A stretch of 64,000 bases of DNA. Origin: Sphagnum magellanicum. Its lineage: Eukaryota; Streptophyta; Sphagnopsida; Sphagnales; Sphagnaceae. Below, piece by piece: positions 1 through 12,095 of this stretch (positions are counted from its first letter, which is position 1; every line of letters starts with the position of its first letter). The stretch lies in assembly GCA_021904315.1 (NCBI GenBank), contig CM038917.1, positions 16,352,041 through 16,416,040 of the forward strand. Reading direction: 5' to 3'. Both the position numbers and the translations under genes were made by a program. The notes beneath the pieces were generated by a model, which did not search any database, was not told the DNA's origin, and saw only the letters and a program-made list of their open reading frames with translations.

Positions 1-280
1 GCGCACGGACTGGAACCCTCTTACCCTGGTACGGGAACAAGATGGCCACCAGCCCCTTCAAAGCCGTGACGAAAAGAAGTACAACCGCAATACTACCAAG
101 CCAAATCGTTGGATCCGCGGGATACACGCACGTCACTGCTGTATCTCCTCCACTTGCAGTCAATCCACTCACGCGTATCGCTGTTGGCTTCTGATTCTCA
201 GCGCTGATTCCCAGAATGAAAGCAATAAGTCCTGAGCACGTAATCAACAGCGCAGACCACCCTACCTGTCCCAACGCCAT
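1..280 (-). CDS. DUF1218 family membrane protein, N-terminal part (runs off the window)
   Basis: Reading leftwards from the ATG at 280-278 there is an open frame of 93 codons that leaves the window without a stop. Residues about 9-26 form a hydrophobic N-terminal segment, followed by AENQKP (28-33), a conserved-looking CVYPADP (51-57), a second hydrophobic segment (about 59-81) and FPYQGKRVP (82-90). This order (N-terminal helix, AEN-K-P, C-YP-DP, helix, PY-GK-VP) is what I know from plant DUF1218 proteins, small multi-pass proteins of the endomembrane or plasma membrane, some linked to cell-wall and vein development. The ATG was chosen because it directly precedes the hydrophobic segment. 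A GTAAG occurs at 24-20, but the frame goes on into a family-like GK-VP, so I do not place an intron there. The biochemical role is unknown. No stop or frameshift is visible, so this is the best candidate for a live gene here. Confidence 0.78.
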   Translation of the reverse strand, partial: MALGQVGWSALLITCSGLIAFILGISAENQKPTAIRVSGLTASGGDTAVTCVYPADPTIWLGSIAVVLLFVTALKGLVAILFPYQGKRVPVRA

Positions 281-448
281 CTCTTCTGATTATAGACGAC
301 AAACACTCTCTGAGTTGCTGCAACACAAACGAAAGCAAAAACAAAGACCACGAAATAAATCGAACCAAAAAACTGAACTCAAATTCCTCCTCTCCTCTTC
401 TGCTCGTCCCTGTTCCGCATGCAACGGGAAGTCGAAAGCTAGAGTAAG
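281..448 (-). promoter_or_regulatory. Presumed 5' leader/upstream region of the DUF1218 gene
   Basis: This stretch lies immediately upstream of the minus-strand start codon. It is moderately GC-rich compared with the rest of the window and is unlikely to be coding. No TATA box can be assigned with confidence. The short open frames on both strands here overlap each other and look like chance. Confidence 0.35.
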
Positions 449-640
449 AAGACGATCCCCGTAGTTGGTAATGGGAAGACGGCGCCACAGAAACCAGAGC
501 AAGAAGACGACCACCATAGTTAGTAATGCGAAGTCTATCGCCGTAATTAGTAATCGGAAGACAATCGCCGTAATTAGTACTGCCAAGATGGCACCATAAA
601 ACCTACAGCAAGAAGGCGATCACCGACGGATTTTTATTTT
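449..640. repeat. 27-bp minisatellite, about 7 units, upstream of the DUF1218 gene
   Basis: An AAGAC/AAGNC word recurs at about 449, 476, 504, 531, 558, 585 and 613, a spacing of 27 or 28 bases. The core of the unit is ATCGCCGTAATTAGTAATG. The units are imperfect but the phase holds across the array. It sits 170-360 bases upstream of the start codon of the leftmost gene. Confidence 0.85.
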
Positions 641-904
641 TTTTGGTGGCGAATTTTCGCAAATTGGGCGATTTTTTTCCAGAAAATGAAGAATTTTTTT
701 GTGATTTTAAGGGATTTTTTTCGCCATTTTTTGGAACAAAAATAATTAAATTAGCCACATCTAGACCTCGGCACTTCTTAGGTCTCCACTTGTAGCAGCC
801 CTTTTGGCAAATTCCTACAGTTCACCTAGGACAGTCGCCATTTAATGCTAATTAATGCTGGATATCCTCACCAGTGGACTTGAGGAATTGGAAAAAAAAA
901 AACC
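641..904. other. Non-coding spacer with T-rich runs
   Basis: T-rich and A-rich runs separate the two minisatellite arrays. No coding potential or known element was seen. Confidence 0.5.
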
Positions 905-1000
905 CTGATCACTCTAGTTAGTAATGCTAAGACAATCGCCGTAATGAGTAATTGGAGGACGATCGCCGTAATTAGTAATGCGAAGACATCACCGTGGTGG
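905..1000. repeat. Second block of the same 27-bp minisatellite
   Basis: Units start at about 929, 956 and 983 (27-base spacing) with the same CGCCGTAATTAGTAATG core as the array at 449-640. The two blocks were probably one array, or one was duplicated. Confidence 0.8.
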
Positions 1001-1009
1001 TGGAGGGGC

Positions 1010-1500
1010 CCCTCTAGTGTTGGGCGGGTATTTGATGTGAATAACCGCTGGTTCCCGTTCTCGAATCTTCCCGAATCAGAGAACCGCTGGCTCCGGATTT
1101 CTAGCATTTCAGAATCAGAGAACCGCGTCCCAGTTTTTAAACAAATCAGAATCAACGAACCTCCGGTTCTGTTCATTTGAAACCCGCCACGCAAAACTGG
1201 CGGTTATGAAGGCGATCTTCCCGTTTCTCTCAAGTTTTGGCCCTGGTTATCAACCAGGATCTATAATTAAGCCGTAAAGAACGGGAACCGGATCTAATAG
1301 ACAGGAGGGGCCGCAAAGATAACCGCCGGGGGTCAGTTCCTGTTTCTGATTACCGCCCGGTCCCCTTTTGGGAACTTGGGGAACTCCACCCACCAATTGT
1401 TGGTGTTGGCCCTTGGGTTGAATTTTTTAGCACCTCGCTTTTAGGACACAGCCCAGCTGTTTTGGGGGCATCTTTTTTTTCATTGGCTGGTTATGAGACA
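1010..1500. repeat. GAACCGCTGG-rich repetitive segment, possibly related to repeat R3
   Basis: Short motifs of the type GAACCGCTGGCTCCGG and CAGAATCAGAGAACCGC recur several times between 1035 and 1180, and AACCGCC/ACCGCCGG recurs to about 1345. The style resembles the R3 segments at 25.7-26.1 and 39.4-39.7 kb (AGAACC...CGCCGGTTC). The similarity is only at motif level, so the family assignment is tentative. No coding sequence was recognised. Confidence 0.35.
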
Positions 1501-1591
1501 AATGAACTTTAGAAGGGGGCGCGGGGGGGGGGGGCTCCTTTTTCATTTATTAGTGTTATTATTTTTGGTGGGGAGTAAACATTGGAGTGTG

Positions 1592-1652
1592 ATGGTAAGG
1601 GGTACCCACAACATACCAATCTAGGTGCTTTACCACTAAACCCTCTTTCACA
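1592..1652 (-). repeat. tRNA-like (SINE-type) A-box/B-box segment
   Basis: On the minus strand a TTTAGTGGTAAAGC segment resembles an internal A box, and about 20 bases later TGTTGTGGGTACCCC resembles a weak B box. This arrangement is typical of tRNA-derived SINE heads. The tRNA fold is not complete, and neither body nor poly-A tail was delimited. Confidence 0.35.
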
Positions 1653-1659
1653 CTAATGG

Positions 1660-2507
1660 GTCTAGGTTCTAATTAACTTGGTCATTATCAATGTTTGTTT
1701 GTTTATTTTTCAATTTTGTGATGCTAAAAAAAATGACTAATTTTGTCTCAAATTTTTCAAAAATTAGTCAAACTTTACATTGGGGAATTTTTTTAATTTT
1801 TTTTTCCATTTTTTTTCTCCAAACAAATTCACCGATTTGGTGAATTCAAGAAAATAAGCAACAATAGCTAGTCATTATTAGTTACACCAATTATGAAAAC
1901 TTGTCAAGCTTTATTGTAACAAGTGTTTGCAACAAGGAAGGAATTAAAATAGAAGAAGTAAAGATTAATGCATGATGAGATCCTGATTTGCTTGGGAACA
2001 CCACCATGATGTAGGTGAGACCCCCCAACCCAACCATGATTTGCCAATAATATATAACGTATTCAATCAACTTTGCAAGGCGTAACAAACTAGAAAGAAA
2101 ATAGAAGGTAGATCTCAGCTATATATGCATAGAAATATGGCGATTTTTTAAAAAAACATTTGAATTTTTTTCTCCTATTTCTGGCCATTTAAAATTTTTG
2201 TGACAAATGTTTTCCAAAATTTTGCACAAGAAAAAAGGGCTGGTAAATCTACAAGGGGATGAGGGCCCTTGAATTTGGAAGTCAAGAGGTAGGCAACCCT
2301 CAACTTCCATTAATGTTAATTAGGCCAAAAAGGTTAATATATTTAAATTAATGGTCTTTAATGTGACTAGTACAAAAGTGCACCTTCTATAACCCTAAAG
2401 TGAACTTCACATCATTCATTATTTGATTTACTTTTTTCTTGTTCAATGATTAAAATGCCATCCATGAAAATTGCCACATTGCCAAGTTACATTCTTATGT
2501 ATATAAC
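1660..2507. other. AT-rich spacer without recognisable gene
   Basis: Only short, low-quality open frames are present, with many homopolymer T runs. No domain, transposon end or RNA gene was recognised. Confidence 0.5.
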
Positions 2508-2524
2508 ATGTCACATCCACATTG

Positions 2525-2690
2525 CATCCATGTCATGTCATTATATCACATGCATGCATGCATAAGTCATCCATGTCATGCCATTATATCACATGCATGC
2601 ATGCATAAGGCATCCATGTCACCCCATTGCATCCATGTCATGTCATTATATCACATGCCTACATGCATGCATAAGGCATCCATGTGCATT
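2525..2690. repeat. 43-bp tandem repeat (CATCCATGTCATG...), about 3.5 units
   Basis: CATCCATGTCAT begins at 2525, 2568, 2611, 2630 and 2677. The full unit ends in a GCATGCATGCATAAG run. One partial unit of about 19 bases is inserted in the middle. The 72-codon frame across it is only the repeat being read. Confidence 0.85.
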
Positions 2691-3278
2691 ATGATTTGTG
2701 TGCGAAATTACACATTAGCCATTTGACAATGCTAGCACTACCTACAACACGAATAGTAACCCAAAAATGGGAGGAAAACCATGAAAGATGCTAAATGGGT
2801 ATGGAACAAGCATTGACACAGTTAAGGTAGTCATGGATCTCAGAAGGGCCTAGCTTGTTGCCATCATCCCACATCCAATCCTTAGTTCTGCCATTCCACC
2901 CAAGCATTAGTCCCAATTCCTTCAAAGAAGAAACATTTGACATAGAAAGAAATTGTGTACACCACACATATCAACAAACACTTGAAAACATATGTCGTCA
3001 ATAGTGTTAAATCTATCAAGATATTTTGTGCTTGATGTGATGATGAATGACATTAAGCTCCAGAGCTTAATTATGGATTGAGCTTGATTATGTCTTTCAT
3101 TCCAGAATATTGGTGATGGCTTGAAAATCACTGATCTCCCCATTAGCCTCCAGATTTGTATTCTCCCCAATTGGTTTCAGATGCTCCACACTTTTGTACC
3201 TCGCAGTTGACCCAGAACACCCTGCATCCCGACAAATAGTTTTGCTCAATGAATACAACAATAAAATGGCAAATTGTT
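2691..3278. other. Spacer; possible decayed coding sequence on the minus strand
   Basis: A minus-strand frame (about 3170-2922) contains WNERHNQAQSIIKLW, and further along another frame gives GGMAELRIGCGM-like text. It has the feel of decayed protein-coding sequence, perhaps LINE-like, but no diagnostic motif was found, so no assignment is made. Confidence 0.2.
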
Positions 3279-3563
3279 GTGGAAAAGTATCATGTCACCC
3301 CGCATGGTTTTAATGAACATTCAATAGCTAGAAATTATCTACTGGGCTAGATGGCACTGCAGCAGTAACAAGTCACTTGGTTCCTTTGCCACAATTCTTG
3401 ACGACAAACAACAATACCATTGTGGAAAAGTATCATGTCAGCCCGCATGGTTTTAATGAACATTCAATAGCTAGAAATTTATCTACTGGGCTAGATGGCA
3501 CTGCAGCAGTAACAAGTCACTTGGTTCCTTTGCCACAATTCTTGATGACAAACAACATTACCA
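3279..3563. repeat. Recent tandem duplication, 142-bp unit x2
   Basis: TGTGGAAAAGTATCATGTCA at 3279 recurs at 3421 and the two units match almost base for base, including a CTGGGCTAGATGGCACTGCAG segment. They differ by a few substitutions and one T insertion. The unit length is not a multiple of three and no protein family was recognised. Confidence 0.9.
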
Positions 3564-4707
3564 TTATACATGCCGAGAATTTCTCCATATTTTACACTCA
3601 AGTCATTCTGAGGAAAAACTGAGTGACTACCCAATAATAAGCTTAGACATTTCACATCAGATAACATAACAACCAACCAACAAGCACAATAGCTAATGGA
3701 GGCTAATGTTGAACATTAATCAAAGAATTTAGTTTGTATCACAAGGTTAGAAGGGGACAACTCAGCCATGATTCTGGCTGGATCAAACCCAATCAAGGAG
3801 AAGACCAAAATCCTCTATAAGAACAATGTGTAAAAAAAGAAGATGTCCTCAGAGCAGCGTCTTTGTTTGTGGCTAAAAATTGCCAAATGACTACCTGGTG
3901 TTTGGACAGGCTACCTGTAGACATGGAAAAATAAAAATTTAATAAAAAATTAGCCTAAAGCTAGGACTTCTTTTTGCAAAGTAGCAGTGTTGTCTCCTTA
4001 GTCACTCTCACTGTAGCTGCTCCTGCCGCTCCCATTGTTGATCAACTTTTTGTCATCCTTGGTCCTTTCTCTCATGAATGATCGCCACCCTCTTCCCCTC
4101 TCTCATGAGCAATAGTCAAACTTACACCTCCGTTTCTACAAGTAGCCAACATTAATACATAATTATATTTATATAACCACAAATATTTATTGTTTTAGAG
4201 TATGTACATGATTGGCAATTTCCTTTTTCAAGATGTCATCACCAAGTGGAAGGGCACAAAGGCCCAATATTGCCTTGATGTTTAGTGACAAATGATTTGT
4301 TTATTGAGGCAACTGAAATTTCCTTTATCGATCCCCTTTCTGTTGGGGCATTTTCCTTTCTATACCAAGCTTTGCTCATAAAAAAATTATAGATATACAT
4401 TTGTTCTTTGATTTTGTTAAAACACACTTGTCAAATGATTGCATTGGTTGTTTTTCAACTTTTAAACATATTTTGAAAGGTCATGTAGGTTTGTGGAGTG
4501 AGCTTGGAGATTTTTACTTGGTGTTTTTGAAGTTATCTTGTGTAATGTGAATGTTGGAAAGTTTGGAATCTAGATTTTGGAGTTGCACTGTGGAACGTGC
4601 ACTTGTGCTTCTGGACTTATTGTGTGCAATTTTTTTTCTTTTGTTTAATATGGCTAAGGTTGCAAATTGGAATTTGGGTGGGTTTGTAGGGCAAGACGCT
4701 AAATAGA

Positions 4708-4732
4708 CCCCCCCTTCCCCCCCCCCCCCCCC
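4708..4732. repeat. Poly-C run
   Basis: The run is almost pure C, interrupted once by TT. Homopolymers of this kind are unstable and error-prone in sequencing. Confidence 0.9.
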
Positions 4733-5044
4733 ATCGAGCTTTGTTCAACGCCCTTTCTATAGAAAATCGTGTGGTTTTGTCACAAGGTTTGATTTTTTTT
4801 ATTATAGGAGTTTTTTAAATAAAAAAACATTGTTTTTTCCTCAACACTTGAATCTATGCTTAGGGTTAACACCATGTTCGAATATGCTAAATTGTGGTGA
4901 AACAAAAAATAATTCAAGCAAAATTGAAATGTGAAGAACATGACATGTTCTTTTCTTGGATAAAAGAACATGTAAAACCATGTTAAGTGGTTTTATGTAA
5001 AACCATGCAAGGCCAAAAAATATGTGCAAGAAGACAAGAAAAAC

Positions 5045-5160
5045 ATGCGTACATAGCTCAATGGCAAATATTTAATAGCTCCCAATTGTGGGTGGGTGTA
5101 GGCACACTATTATTGCAAATGGGCAAAGTCTTTTGAAACTGGGGTTCAACTCCCCTAGCA
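5045..5160 (+). repeat. Possible tRNA-derived short element
   Basis: CATAGCTCAATGGCAAA (5053) resembles an A box and GGGGTTCAACTCCCC (5142) a B box (GGTTCRANYCC). The spacing is longer than in a tRNA. A similar AATGGGCAAAGT...GAGTTCAATTCCC block occurs near 38,020-38,060, which suggests a shared short element. Confidence 0.35.
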
Positions 5161-8100
5161 TTGCATGCAATTGTAGTGTGTTTGTTGTCAAATGTTTTCT
5201 CCTCTTGATTAATTCAAACAATCAAATTATGTTATGTACATTTTGTTTGATCATCAAAAGCTCACTATTGATTTAGCACGATAACCAACACATTATTGAA
5301 AAATATAAAAACAACCAATTTATTCCACTCTGGAAATTTACAAATAGCCTTATTATACACTATGTTTAACTGGGTGTAACAAATTAAACAACCTTGAAAA
5401 AAAAAAAAATTAACCTTGACTCAAATGTGCAACTACACTTCCAAGTTCTGTCATTTTGTTTATTGTTCCATGGTTCATAGTCAACCTTGAATCTAATGCA
5501 TTGTTTGTAAGTTCAAAATTCATGTTCCTAATTCCAATGGGAGTTGATGGTAGATCAGTCCAAAGAAAGGAAGCCCCAATGTTGTTCACCAAGGCCTTGT
5601 GCCTTACAATATGGAGCAAGCATAATAGGAAATATAATGTAGGAAGCATGTTAAGGTGCATTCCTTGCCAAGAATATTCAACAAATTGAGTCATTCTTGA
5701 GGAATGTTGCATAGGATCATAAGACATTAGGAACCCTTATTCATTAAGTAAAGGATAAGATTTATGAACAAGGGAAATGTTATTACAAGAATGGTTCATG
5801 ATTATCAAAAAGCAAAAGCTCATACAGGACATAAAACTGCAAGCAAATATCAGACACTATAGTTGAAAAATTTACAATAATAAAATCTTTCGACGAGTTT
5901 TAAAAATTATAAACAAGTTCACAAAAAACTAATCACAACCATGTAATGTGATGATGCCATAACCCTCTCCATTGTGCCATATATGATTAAATAAGATTTG
6001 TTTTCTCATAACAAAAATCTAAGAAAGGTCAATGTGATTGCATATAGGAACCTTCAATGGTTATAGATGCTAAGTTGGGATGGATTAGATTTCTAACAAA
6101 AAATTTACAATTTACACATAAAATGGTAAATTTAGCTCCAAAAAACCAAACATCATTGGATTGTAGGATTACCATTTTGTTGTGAATGGGTGAGCACAAT
6201 AGTAAATTGTTACATGTTTGCACCAAGATGATACCCACAAAAATCCATTGCCTACCGAAGGAATAGTTGCACTATCACCTACAAGACAAATCATTATAAA
6301 AAGTAGAATCATTTGTGCCATCAAATGAATAAGGTGTTTATTCATAAGTAGGCACAAAACAAGTATGCCAATATTGATATCATTGCAATAGTACATAAGG
6401 TCTCCAATTTTGAGTATGTATGATTCCAACCTTCCCTACAATTGGACAAATTGCAATGGGAACTTAATAAACAACAATCAAGACATGCTATTAGTGCATT
6501 AGCTTGTTGAATTGTCATAAAAAATTGAAGATTATTCTTTTCAAACCATGTTTGATGTTGGATTGATGTAATCACCACAGAGTAAACCTCATGTTATGGG
6601 TTTTTTATTACAAAATTGCACATTTAGAATGATGTTATAAATTATATAACTAAGTTTTATTACTATGAACTTTTGTTGGCTGACCTCCCCACTAAATCTC
6701 ATCCTACAAGGGAAAAATAGTTTGCCCCTCTTGAATATTGGTTTTGTGAAATACTAAAAATACCATAAATGCATGCAAAAAGTGAGGGTGCCTTTGTTTT
6801 GGGAAACAGACCTGAAATCACTAACTCTATCTTGTGGAAGTTAGACACACATTTTTACATGGGGTAGACCAATTACATTAAATTAAACTAAACTTCTATG
6901 AAGAAGAAAAGAAAGGTATTCTAAAGATTAAAAACATAAGAACAATAAGATTGAGGAGGAAAGGACTAACATGGTAGCTTCCATTACATCACCATCCAAA
7001 TTAAACACTTGGTGTTTTAGAAATGTGATTAGATTTTTGGACATGTACTTTTTGACTAAAGGTCGGGGGCTTGAATGACACATGTGTTTTTTGACTAATC
7101 AATTTGACTATAAATAATTATTTGCATAACCATATAGACCATGCCCTTTTCATGATGAAAAAACTTGATGGTTTCATTGTACAAAAGAAATGATACCACC
7201 TCATCCTACATCCTTAAACAATTGTGTAATTGATTTCATTACTACAATGTAGCTCAATTTCTCCAAGCATCTCCTCTTCTTTTCTACCAATAGCACTAAT
7301 TGCCATGTGCTCAAGTTTCAACAAAACCACTTGAACAATAAGAACAACAAATGTTGCCATCTTCACAAAGGAAAGTCATTACCAATCAAATGACAATAAA
7401 ATGGTCCAGTGAATGATAAGTGAGCCAATGTTTCTAACAAAGAATACCCACAATAATAAATAGGAGGACATGTAACATTTTCTTGCACAATCTTCAATTA
7501 ACTAAAGTAACTACGCTTCTTTCAAAAATGGTATTGAACAATAAACATGGACTAAAAACACTTATTCACAAAAAGTAAGGTCATGTTTGTCATCCCATAT
7601 TAATAGTTCTACCATTGAATTCAATGTTTCCACAACAAAGACTTAAACATCAAAAAAACAAAGTTCATTTACAAGAACATTTATGCACAAATGTAGGATT
7701 TAAGGATATTACAATAGAAATTTCTAGATTTAAATTGCAGCATCAAGGCCTTGTAATATTAATTTGAATAGTTAAAGACACTTGAGCCAAGTTTGTTCAA
7801 CAAAACTACAGTTGCATGTTCCATGTCCCAATAAACATCTTTTAATTCCATGTTAATTTAATTGTTGTGTATTTCAAAGAAATGTTTTACCTTATTGGCT
7901 TTCATGATCAGTCACCTTTTGAAACTAATTGTTGAAATGTTTGAGAACCAAAAAAAAAAAAAACCATGACATGCAAATTGCAAGAGAAAATTCTTGAATC
8001 ATATCACTATATCATTGACTATATAAACACAAAATTTACACATAAGTTTATCTTTGAATAGGAGGGAAGGTTTTCTGGGTCTTTTAGCCTTCATAAGGAT

Positions 8101-8844
8101 TGAAAACCCATCATCCCCGTCCCCATCTCATAATCTCCTCCAAAATTAGAACTCAAGAATCCTCTTGTTTTCTTTCCCCTACTTCATTCACAAATGAAAA
8201 ATAAAACCCAACAGACTGAGCTGTGAATTTGTTAATCCAATCGGCTAATTGAATTAGATACCTACAAAATGCATCAACGACTTGTTATTTAACAAGTACC
8301 CTAAATGAATGCAGTTAAAAATAAATAGTAATGGATGGTCATTGTTCTACATTAACCATTCAACCATTACACAACCCAAGTTTTCAATTCAAGCCATGGC
8401 TATGAAAGACTGAATCCATCATTCCACACATAGGGTAATGTGAAAAGCATGGCAATTGCCTTGCATAATGAAGCTTTAAAGGACACTTCCCATTTTCAAC
8501 ATCTCGAATGGCATGATTACCCATTGTGTTGTATTTTCATGCACCTGTCTCCATAAGTGGCAAATAGGTAGGTATTTAGATTTAATATTTAACATATTTA
8601 AGTAGCTTGTTAGAATTCATAGTTAGGTGACTTAGGTAGTTGATCAATATAATAGTGATGGTGGATAATGGTTGATTAATATAGTAATATTGGTGGATTA
8701 CCAATAATTAGAATGGTGAACCTTGAGATGTGTCCCAATGACCATTAAAATTAAATGTGTTATCCATCTATGGTCTTTCCCTTGAATTTAATCTTTTGAT
8801 TAGTCTTCTTCATATCTATGCTGATGAAAGCTATTGTTTCTTTA

Positions 8845-8856
8845 TGGTATCAAAGT
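8845..8856 (+). other. Copia primer-binding site (tRNA-iMet type)
   Basis: TGGTATCAAAG closely resembles the usual plant copia primer-binding site TGGTATCAGAGC, complementary to initiator tRNA-Met. It lies about 270 bases upstream of the gag-like start, as expected just after a 5' LTR. Confidence 0.7.
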
Positions 8857-9115
8857 GCTCTACCCATTTGTAAATCTCATTTATGATTGTTGTTTTGTTT
8901 TGTGACGTTTGATAAGGTCCTTTTGTGGTGTGATGACTACTTATGTGTTAAACTCTTGAAGAGTCATCTTGTTTCTACTACACAGTTGGGAAGACATTCC
9001 ATCTATTTGTGAATCATGTTGTGAGGACTACTCATTGAATGCACTACCTTTGGAATGCAATGTTATTTATGCTTTGTGTTGAAAGATTAGAATTTGATTC
9101 AAAAGAAAATTTGAG

Positions 9116-9860
9116 ATGGCAAAAGACCATACTAATGTTGCGACGACACAAGTTCCACTAAACATAGGTGATGATAAAAAGAACCAAGCAATGGCAATTA
9201 TGTTTGTGTCAGTGAAGGATGATGTTATTTGTTACATCATTGACCAAGATGACGCAAGTCGGTGTTGGACTATGTTGCAAAACTTGTTTGAAACCAAAAA
9301 CACAACAAAGGACATTATTTTTGTTAAACAAGATGCATACAATGCGCATGGAGGAAGGACATCTTTTTTAAAGGTTGTAGGAGAAGTTATGGAACCATAA
9401 TGCACATCATGTTAAATGCACTACTTGCTACTTATGAAGGATTCATTTAGTCCATCATTAAACATGATGCATTGCTTTCTTTTGAATAGTTAGTGGCAAA
9501 ATTGTAGCATGAGGAGTAACGAGGAAAATCTAAATTTGGGAAAAATACTGATGAAGTGTTATTCATGCAAGATGGATAGTTCACAAGCAACTCAAGTCAA
9601 GGAGTTAACTACATTGTTGGGAGATCACATGTGAATGTGGAGCTAGTACCAGTCATGGAAATAGTTCCAATTATGTTAATTTCAACCAAACACATAATGA
9701 AAAACCACGTAATTTGAATTTTCAACTATTAGATTTCTATCACAATTGTGAAACTAACAACCACTAGCAAAGAGAATGTCCACATCCAAGAAGATATGCA
9801 ACAAAGAAGTTATGAAACCAACAACACAATTTGAATGTCATTGAAAAAGATCAACTTGAA
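9116..9860 (+). pseudogene. Copia gag relic
   Basis: A first open stretch of 94 codons (9116-9400) contains KKNQAMAIMFVSVKDDV and AXXCWTMLQNLFETKN, the pattern of copia gag (UBN2-type) proteins: A--I--S---D-V, then A---W--L---F. After 9400 it continues through several stops and frame changes. Near 9730-9785 a degenerate CCHC knuckle can be read (YHNCETNNH then REC). Gag forms the virus-like particle of the retrotransposon. The gene is clearly dead. Confidence 0.75.
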
Positions 9861-10379
9861 AGAGCTCAAAAAGAAAACATCGGAACATCTGAAGATGTTG
9901 GGCCAAATCTTTTTGACATTACTCTGTTGATAGTGGAAGGCCATGATAAAATCAATTAGATTTTGCCAACACGCTTGATGCTAGACTATTTTCATTAAAT
10001 GTGGACAAGGATCCAAGCTAGAATTTGGATTATGATGTTTCACAACACATCACTAGTGATGCTAATATCTTTAGCACTTACATTAGTAGAAATTGGCCAA
10101 AATGTAATCACTCTCTTTGCAACTACATGTGACTATTAATTATTTGTAATTACATTTGGACATTTTTGCAACTATTTCTTATGTTGGTCATATTTGCGAC
10201 TACACTGCAACTAATTTGTGACTATTTTGTTGTTCATCCTTCCATGTGAACAACATTTAGTTTAGTTTTCATCCAAGAAAAATAATTTATGTCCCATTAA
10301 TTGCAAATGTGACCGATTTAGTTGCAACCTTATGAGTATACAAAGGTGTATTTTGTGAATTTTAAAAAATATAGTTGGA

Positions 10380-11920
10380 TGTATTAGGATTTATAAATGT
10401 ATATTTTCAATATATATGAACAACCATATTACATGTATATTCAAGTATTATTATTAGCATAAATGGTCTTGATATTATGGTTACACTAATTAGTGTATAT
10501 TTTGAGTATATTAAAATTTCATGTAAAATATTTGCTAAATATATTATGCCCATATTAAAAGTTTATCCAAACCATCTTATTATATTTCTTAAATTTATTA
10601 CAAATGACATTTATGATTATTCATATTTATATTGTATACTTATATTAATTAAATGTAATTCAAAAATTCAATATTATCTTTGACTAAAATTTTAAAATAA
10701 TAATATAATTACTGAAATTATTAATAAAAACCTAATATAATATAATATTATTATTAAATTCTTTTCAAATGACCAATGTACTTATTAAGAATTCATTTTT
10801 TATCTATAAAAAATTTAAAATTTAAATATAATAAATCATAATAATGTTAACAAGTGATGTAATAATATATAATAATAATTTTAAAATATCTAACCTAAAC
10901 TAACTACAAATTACATTATTATTATAAGTAATCAATTATGAAGTATTATTATATATTATAATAATTACCAAGAAATATTAATATATAGTAATAAGTTTTT
11001 ATATTTCAAATTTATAATTAATGTTTATTAATTATTAATAAATCAATGATTATAATTAGTTACTGATATACAATTTTTATTTTCAGTTTTATTATTTTAT
11101 AATAATTACTGTAGTAGTTAGAATGAAAATCTAATAAATTATTATATAAATGAAAAAAATATTTTCAAAGGAAAAATATACTTATTAAAAATATAAAATA
11201 TTTATTGTAATAGTTCATAAATAGCTATAATGAGTGAAGTAATAATATGAATAATAAAATTAAAATAGTTAACCTTGGCTACCAGCTAATTACATAAATG
11301 ATTGAATTCATGTTATTCTTATTATTAAATATTTACATTTATAAAAATTATTAATTATAAAAATGAAAATATAATGGGAATAATTATAATAAAATAGTTA
11401 ACCTAGATTAGGTTTTAATTATATTATTATTATTTTAAAAATAGTACTCAACATTTATAATTAATAGTTATTAATTAATCATTACTGAATATTTCAGTTA
11501 TTATATTAATTTATTTGGTTATGAAATAGTAATTTATTAGTTATTAATAATTAGCTAATTATTTCAATATTAGCCAATTATTAGTGAATTAAATTGGTTA
11601 ATATATCATTATAGTTAATATTAATATGTATTATTAATTTTTATTTAGTTAATAAACTAAGTAACATTTAATAATAACTACTAATATAATTCATTCAGTA
11701 ATCATAAAATATTGATGATTATTACTATAAATATTTAGTTAGTTGGATAGTTTATAAAGTGAATTAGTTAGTTTCATGTTTAGTTGTTAATTAATTAATT
11801 AAAAATTTTATTAATTTATTTGTTTATATTTTATTCATTAAATAATTAATAATTTTATTATTTAATTGGTTAATTTATTAGTTAGTTAGTTAGCTAACTA
11901 GTTGTCACTTACTTACTTAA
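10380..11920. repeat. Extremely AT-rich core of the CACTA element
   Basis: About 1.5 kb of TTATTAAT/ATTATTA-type low-complexity DNA, grading into TTAGTTAG repeats near 11,880. No open frame of note beyond chance is present. A similar but better-phased array fills the second CACTA element at 49.3-51.8 kb. Confidence 0.8.
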
Positions 11921-12095
11921 TTATATACTTTTCAAGATGAAAATGAACACCAAAACATATGGGATAAACTTCTTAGTTGCAAGTTGTTTGCGACTAAAGA
12001 TTTTTAATTACAAACATGTTTAGACACAAACAACTTGCAACTAAAAAATTTATCCCATATGTTTTGGATTTCATTCTCATCTTGAAAAGTATATA
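11921..12095. repeat. 175-nt near-perfect hairpin inside the CACTA element
   Basis: The left arm (about 11,921-11,997) begins TTATATACTTTTCAAGATGA. The right arm (about 12,023-12,095) is its reverse complement with few mismatches, sharing ACATATGGGATAAA and TTGCAAGTTGTTTG blocks. The loop is about 25 bases. It could be a nested fold-back element or a palindromic extension of the CACTA subterminal repeats, since its inner part carries the same GCGACTAAA word. Confidence 0.85.

Larger units (their letters stand above)
3564..8500. other. About 4.9 kb of AT-rich intergenic DNA
   Basis: No gene, transposon terminus or RNA gene can be supported over most of this stretch. Minus-strand open frames at 5410-5727 and 6029-6578 are uninterrupted but match nothing I recognise and show no domain motifs. 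A homopolymer C run is at 4708-4732 and a possible SINE head at 5045-5160 (separate entry). Confidence 0.45.

Noticed and set aside
20-25. Possible splice donor (GTAAG on the minus strand) in the DUF1218 gene
   Set aside because: The frame continues past it into a conserved-looking GK-VP segment, so splicing there would remove family-typical residues.
1523-1534. Poly-G run
   Set aside because: A simple homopolymer; of interest only as a likely sequencing weak point.
5410-6578. Series of minus-strand open frames, one with GDSATIPSVGNG text
   Set aside because: A copia protease/pre-integrase origin was considered, but no neighbouring gag, zinc knuckle or integrase blocks could be read, so it stays unassigned.
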